Positions 7,890 through 9,013 of a DNA stretch of 9,013 nucleotides are shown here, in pieces (the stretch's first letter is position 1; every line of letters begins with the position of its first letter). The translations under genes and the position numbers were made by a program. The notes beneath the pieces are model-generated. The model was not told the origin of the DNA, made no database searches, and saw only the letters and a list, made by a program, of their open reading frames with translations. Origin of the DNA: Burkholderiales bacterium (GTDB lineage: Bacteria; Pseudomonadota; Gammaproteobacteria; Burkholderiales; SG8-39); the NCBI GenBank assembly GCA_017880745.1, contig JADGRR010000093.1, positions 1 to 9,013 on the forward strand, read 5' to 3'.

Positions 7890-7897
7890 AATAATTT
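7874..7897. promoter_or_regulatory. Perfect 24-bp all-A/T palindrome, candidate operator
   Basis: The half-site AAATTATTAATA (7874-7885) is followed directly by its exact reverse complement (7886-7897), with no G or C and no central spacer. The flanking bases (C at 7873, A at 7898) do not pair, so 24 bp is the full extent. It overlaps the predicted -10 of the methyltransferase promoter and lies 34 bases before the start codon, which suits a dimeric repressor site. It could also form a cruciform or weak RNA hairpin. Confidence 0.6.
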
Positions 7898-7931
7898 AGA
7901 GCGCAATGGAATCGATACGGAGGCAATCACC

Positions 7932-8750
7932 ATGAGCCGTCCCAATACCGACAAAGTTTTCACTGGCTCAATTTCGAGGCTTTATGAGACGCACTTGGTT
8001 CCGCTGATCTTCGAGCCCTACGCTGCGGACTTGGCGAACCGGCTGGCTTTGCGATCCGTTGCCCGCGTGCTCGAGATCGCAGCCGGCACCGGTGTCGCGA
8101 CTCGCAGTCTGGCATCCGTTCTACCCGAATACGTCTCCATTGTCGCCACGGACCTGAATCAGCCGATGTTGGACCAAGCTGCTGCGATCGGAACCAAGCG
8201 CCCCGTGGAGTGGCGTCAGGCAGACGCCATGCAACTGCCGTTCCGGGACGGAATGTTTGACGCCGTTGTATGCCAGTTTGGAGTCATGTTCTTTCCCGAT
8301 AAGCCGAAAGCGTTTTCGGAGGCACGTCGAGTGCTCAGGTCGGGAGGCGTTTTCATTTTCAATGTGTGGGATCGGATCGAAGAAAACGAATTCGCCGACA
8401 CCGTGACGACGGCACTTGTGCCCCTGTTTCCCAGGGACCCGCCGCGCTTTATGGCCCGCACGCCCCATGGCTATTACGATCCTCGGACCATCGAGCGAGA
8501 TCTTGCCAACGGCGGGTTCACCGCGTTGCCCCAGACCAGCACGGTTGCCGCGCGCAGTCGGGCAACATCTTCCCGGGTCCCAGCGGTCGCGTACTGCCAG
8601 GGGACACCATTACGAAACGAGATCGAAGCCCGCGACGCCTCGCGGCTTGGTGAAGCAACCGACATGGCCGCGGAAGCTATCGCCCAAAGGTTCGGCCGGG
8701 GGGCTGTAGACGGCAAGATTCAGGCACACATCGTCACCATCGAAATCTGA
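7932..8750 (+). CDS. Class I SAM-dependent methyltransferase
   Basis: A 272-residue cytoplasmic enzyme expected to transfer a methyl group from S-adenosylmethionine to an unknown small molecule. It has a Methyltransf_11/UbiE-like Rossmann core. Motif I VLEIAAGTG is at 46-54 with the SAM-binding glycines, acidic Asp74 ends strand 2 (VATDLNQPML), ADAMQLPF is at 98-105 (motif II region), FDAVVCQFGVMFF is at 109-121, and the motif III region ARRVLRSGGVFIFNVWD is at 131-147. The C-terminal part (VAYCQGTPLRNEIEARD and following) is shared with a broad group of uncharacterised bacterial methyltransferases, so the gene looks complete. The ATG at 7932 has GGAGG eight bases upstream (7919-7923). Its base composition is clearly less GC-rich than the importer operon, and it has its own A/T-rich promoter, hinting at separate acquisition. 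No neighbouring biosynthetic gene indicates the substrate. Confidence 0.93.
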   Translation: MSRPNTDKVFTGSISRLYETHLVPLIFEPYAADLANRLALRSVARVLEIAAGTGVATRSLASVLPEYVSIVATDLNQPMLDQAAAIGTKRPVEWRQADAMQLPFRDGMFDAVVCQFGVMFFPDKPKAFSEARRVLRSGGVFIFNVWDRIEENEFADTVTTALVPLFPRDPPRFMARTPHGYYDPRTIERDLANGGFTALPQTSTVAARSRATSSRVPAVAYCQGTPLRNEIEARDASRLGEATDMAAEAIAQRFGRGAVDGKIQAHIVTIEI

Positions 8751-8802
8751 CAGTCGCGAATTGAGCGTGTTGCGCTCTAACCCACGGTTGCAAGGCGGCG
8801 CG

Positions 8803-8819
8803 CCGGTCTCCGGTTTTTT
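8803..8819 (+). terminator. Possible intrinsic terminator after the methyltransferase gene
   Basis: CCGG (8803-8806), loop TCT, CCGG (8810-8813), then six T (8814-8819) lie 53 bases past the methyltransferase stop and before the convergent gene's end. The stem is only four pairs, so termination may be weak. A second hairpin, GAGCG-TGTTG-CGCTC at 8763-8777, sits between it and the stop codon but has no T-run on the plus strand. Confidence 0.45.
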
Positions 8820-8838
8820 GATCTTCCGGATTTACGCC

Positions 8839-9013
8839 TTACTGCGCAACCGCGGCGCGCGCCTGCGCTTTTTTCGCGTCCAGATCGAGCGCCCATTGCT
8901 CGTCGGCGGCGAGCCGCGCCTCGACGTCGGTTTCGGCGAACTGCATCACGCCCATGTCCTGGTAGGCCTTCTTCACTTTCGGTCCCCACAGGCCGATGTC
9001 GCGCACCGTGGGC
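8839..9013 (-). CDS. C-terminal 57 residues of an unidentified protein (cut by window edge)
   Basis: Reading the minus strand from the window edge, an open frame encodes 57 residues beginning PTVRDIGLWGPKVKKAYQDM and ending in an Ala/Lys/Gln-rich helix (LDAKKAQARAAVAQ) before a TAA at 8839-8841. The strong third-position G/C, the charged helical composition and the position of the stop just before a convergent terminator-like zone support this frame over the Arg-rich one that overlaps it at 8777-8989. The fragment has no motif I can assign. The downstream gene order is outside the window. Confidence 0.7.
   Translation of the reverse strand, partial: PTVRDIGLWGPKVKKAYQDMGVMQFAETDVEARLAADEQWALDLDAKKAQARAAVAQ

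Noticed and set aside
8777..8989. 70-codon Arg-rich minus-strand frame at the right edge
   Set aside because: The neighbouring frame ending at 8839 gives a balanced, charged helical protein end; this one is its shadow.

Overview
The window is GC-rich DNA from a Gram-negative proteobacterium, most likely a betaproteobacterium (Burkholderiales-like). This is judged from the codon use, a CybB-type cytochrome b561 closely matching the E. coli family, Sec and lipoprotein signal peptides, and a DsrC/TusE-family protein. No sequence search was possible, so the taxonomy is an inference.

Left part (1-4860, + strand): one operon for a peptide/nickel-type (Dpp/Opp family) ABC importer. The order is ATPase (C-terminal part only, cut by the window edge), second ATPase, periplasmic substrate-binding protein, and two inner-membrane permeases. 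The first three genes are joined by 4-base overlaps (GTGA, then ATGA). A strong 10-bp hairpin sits between the binding-protein gene and the first permease gene, where differential expression of an abundant binding protein is often set. Both ATPases carry a C-terminal oligo_HPY region with four regularly spaced cysteines that could hold an iron-sulfur cluster.

Middle (4880-7043, - strand, convergent with the importer operon): a CybB-like cytochrome b561, an orphan family-3 solute-binding lipoprotein, and a small secreted protein of unknown function. The gap between the last two contains a pair of 12-bp inverted repeats bounding a 154-bp segment.

Right part (7044-9013): a 345-base gap with several small hairpins and a C8 tract leads to a 110-residue DsrC/TusE-family protein that lacks both redox cysteines at the family's C-terminus. 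An A/T-rich gap follows with a perfect 24-bp all-A/T palindrome overlapping a good promoter. It precedes a class I SAM-dependent methyltransferase whose base composition is visibly lower in GC than the importer operon. The window ends in the C-terminal 57 residues of an unidentified minus-strand gene.

Most of the window is ordinary accessory metabolism and transport. I found no clear new multi-gene system. The most unusual items are the cysteine-less DsrC-like protein with its structured leader, the palindromic promoter of the methyltransferase, and the 154-bp inverted-repeat-bounded segment.
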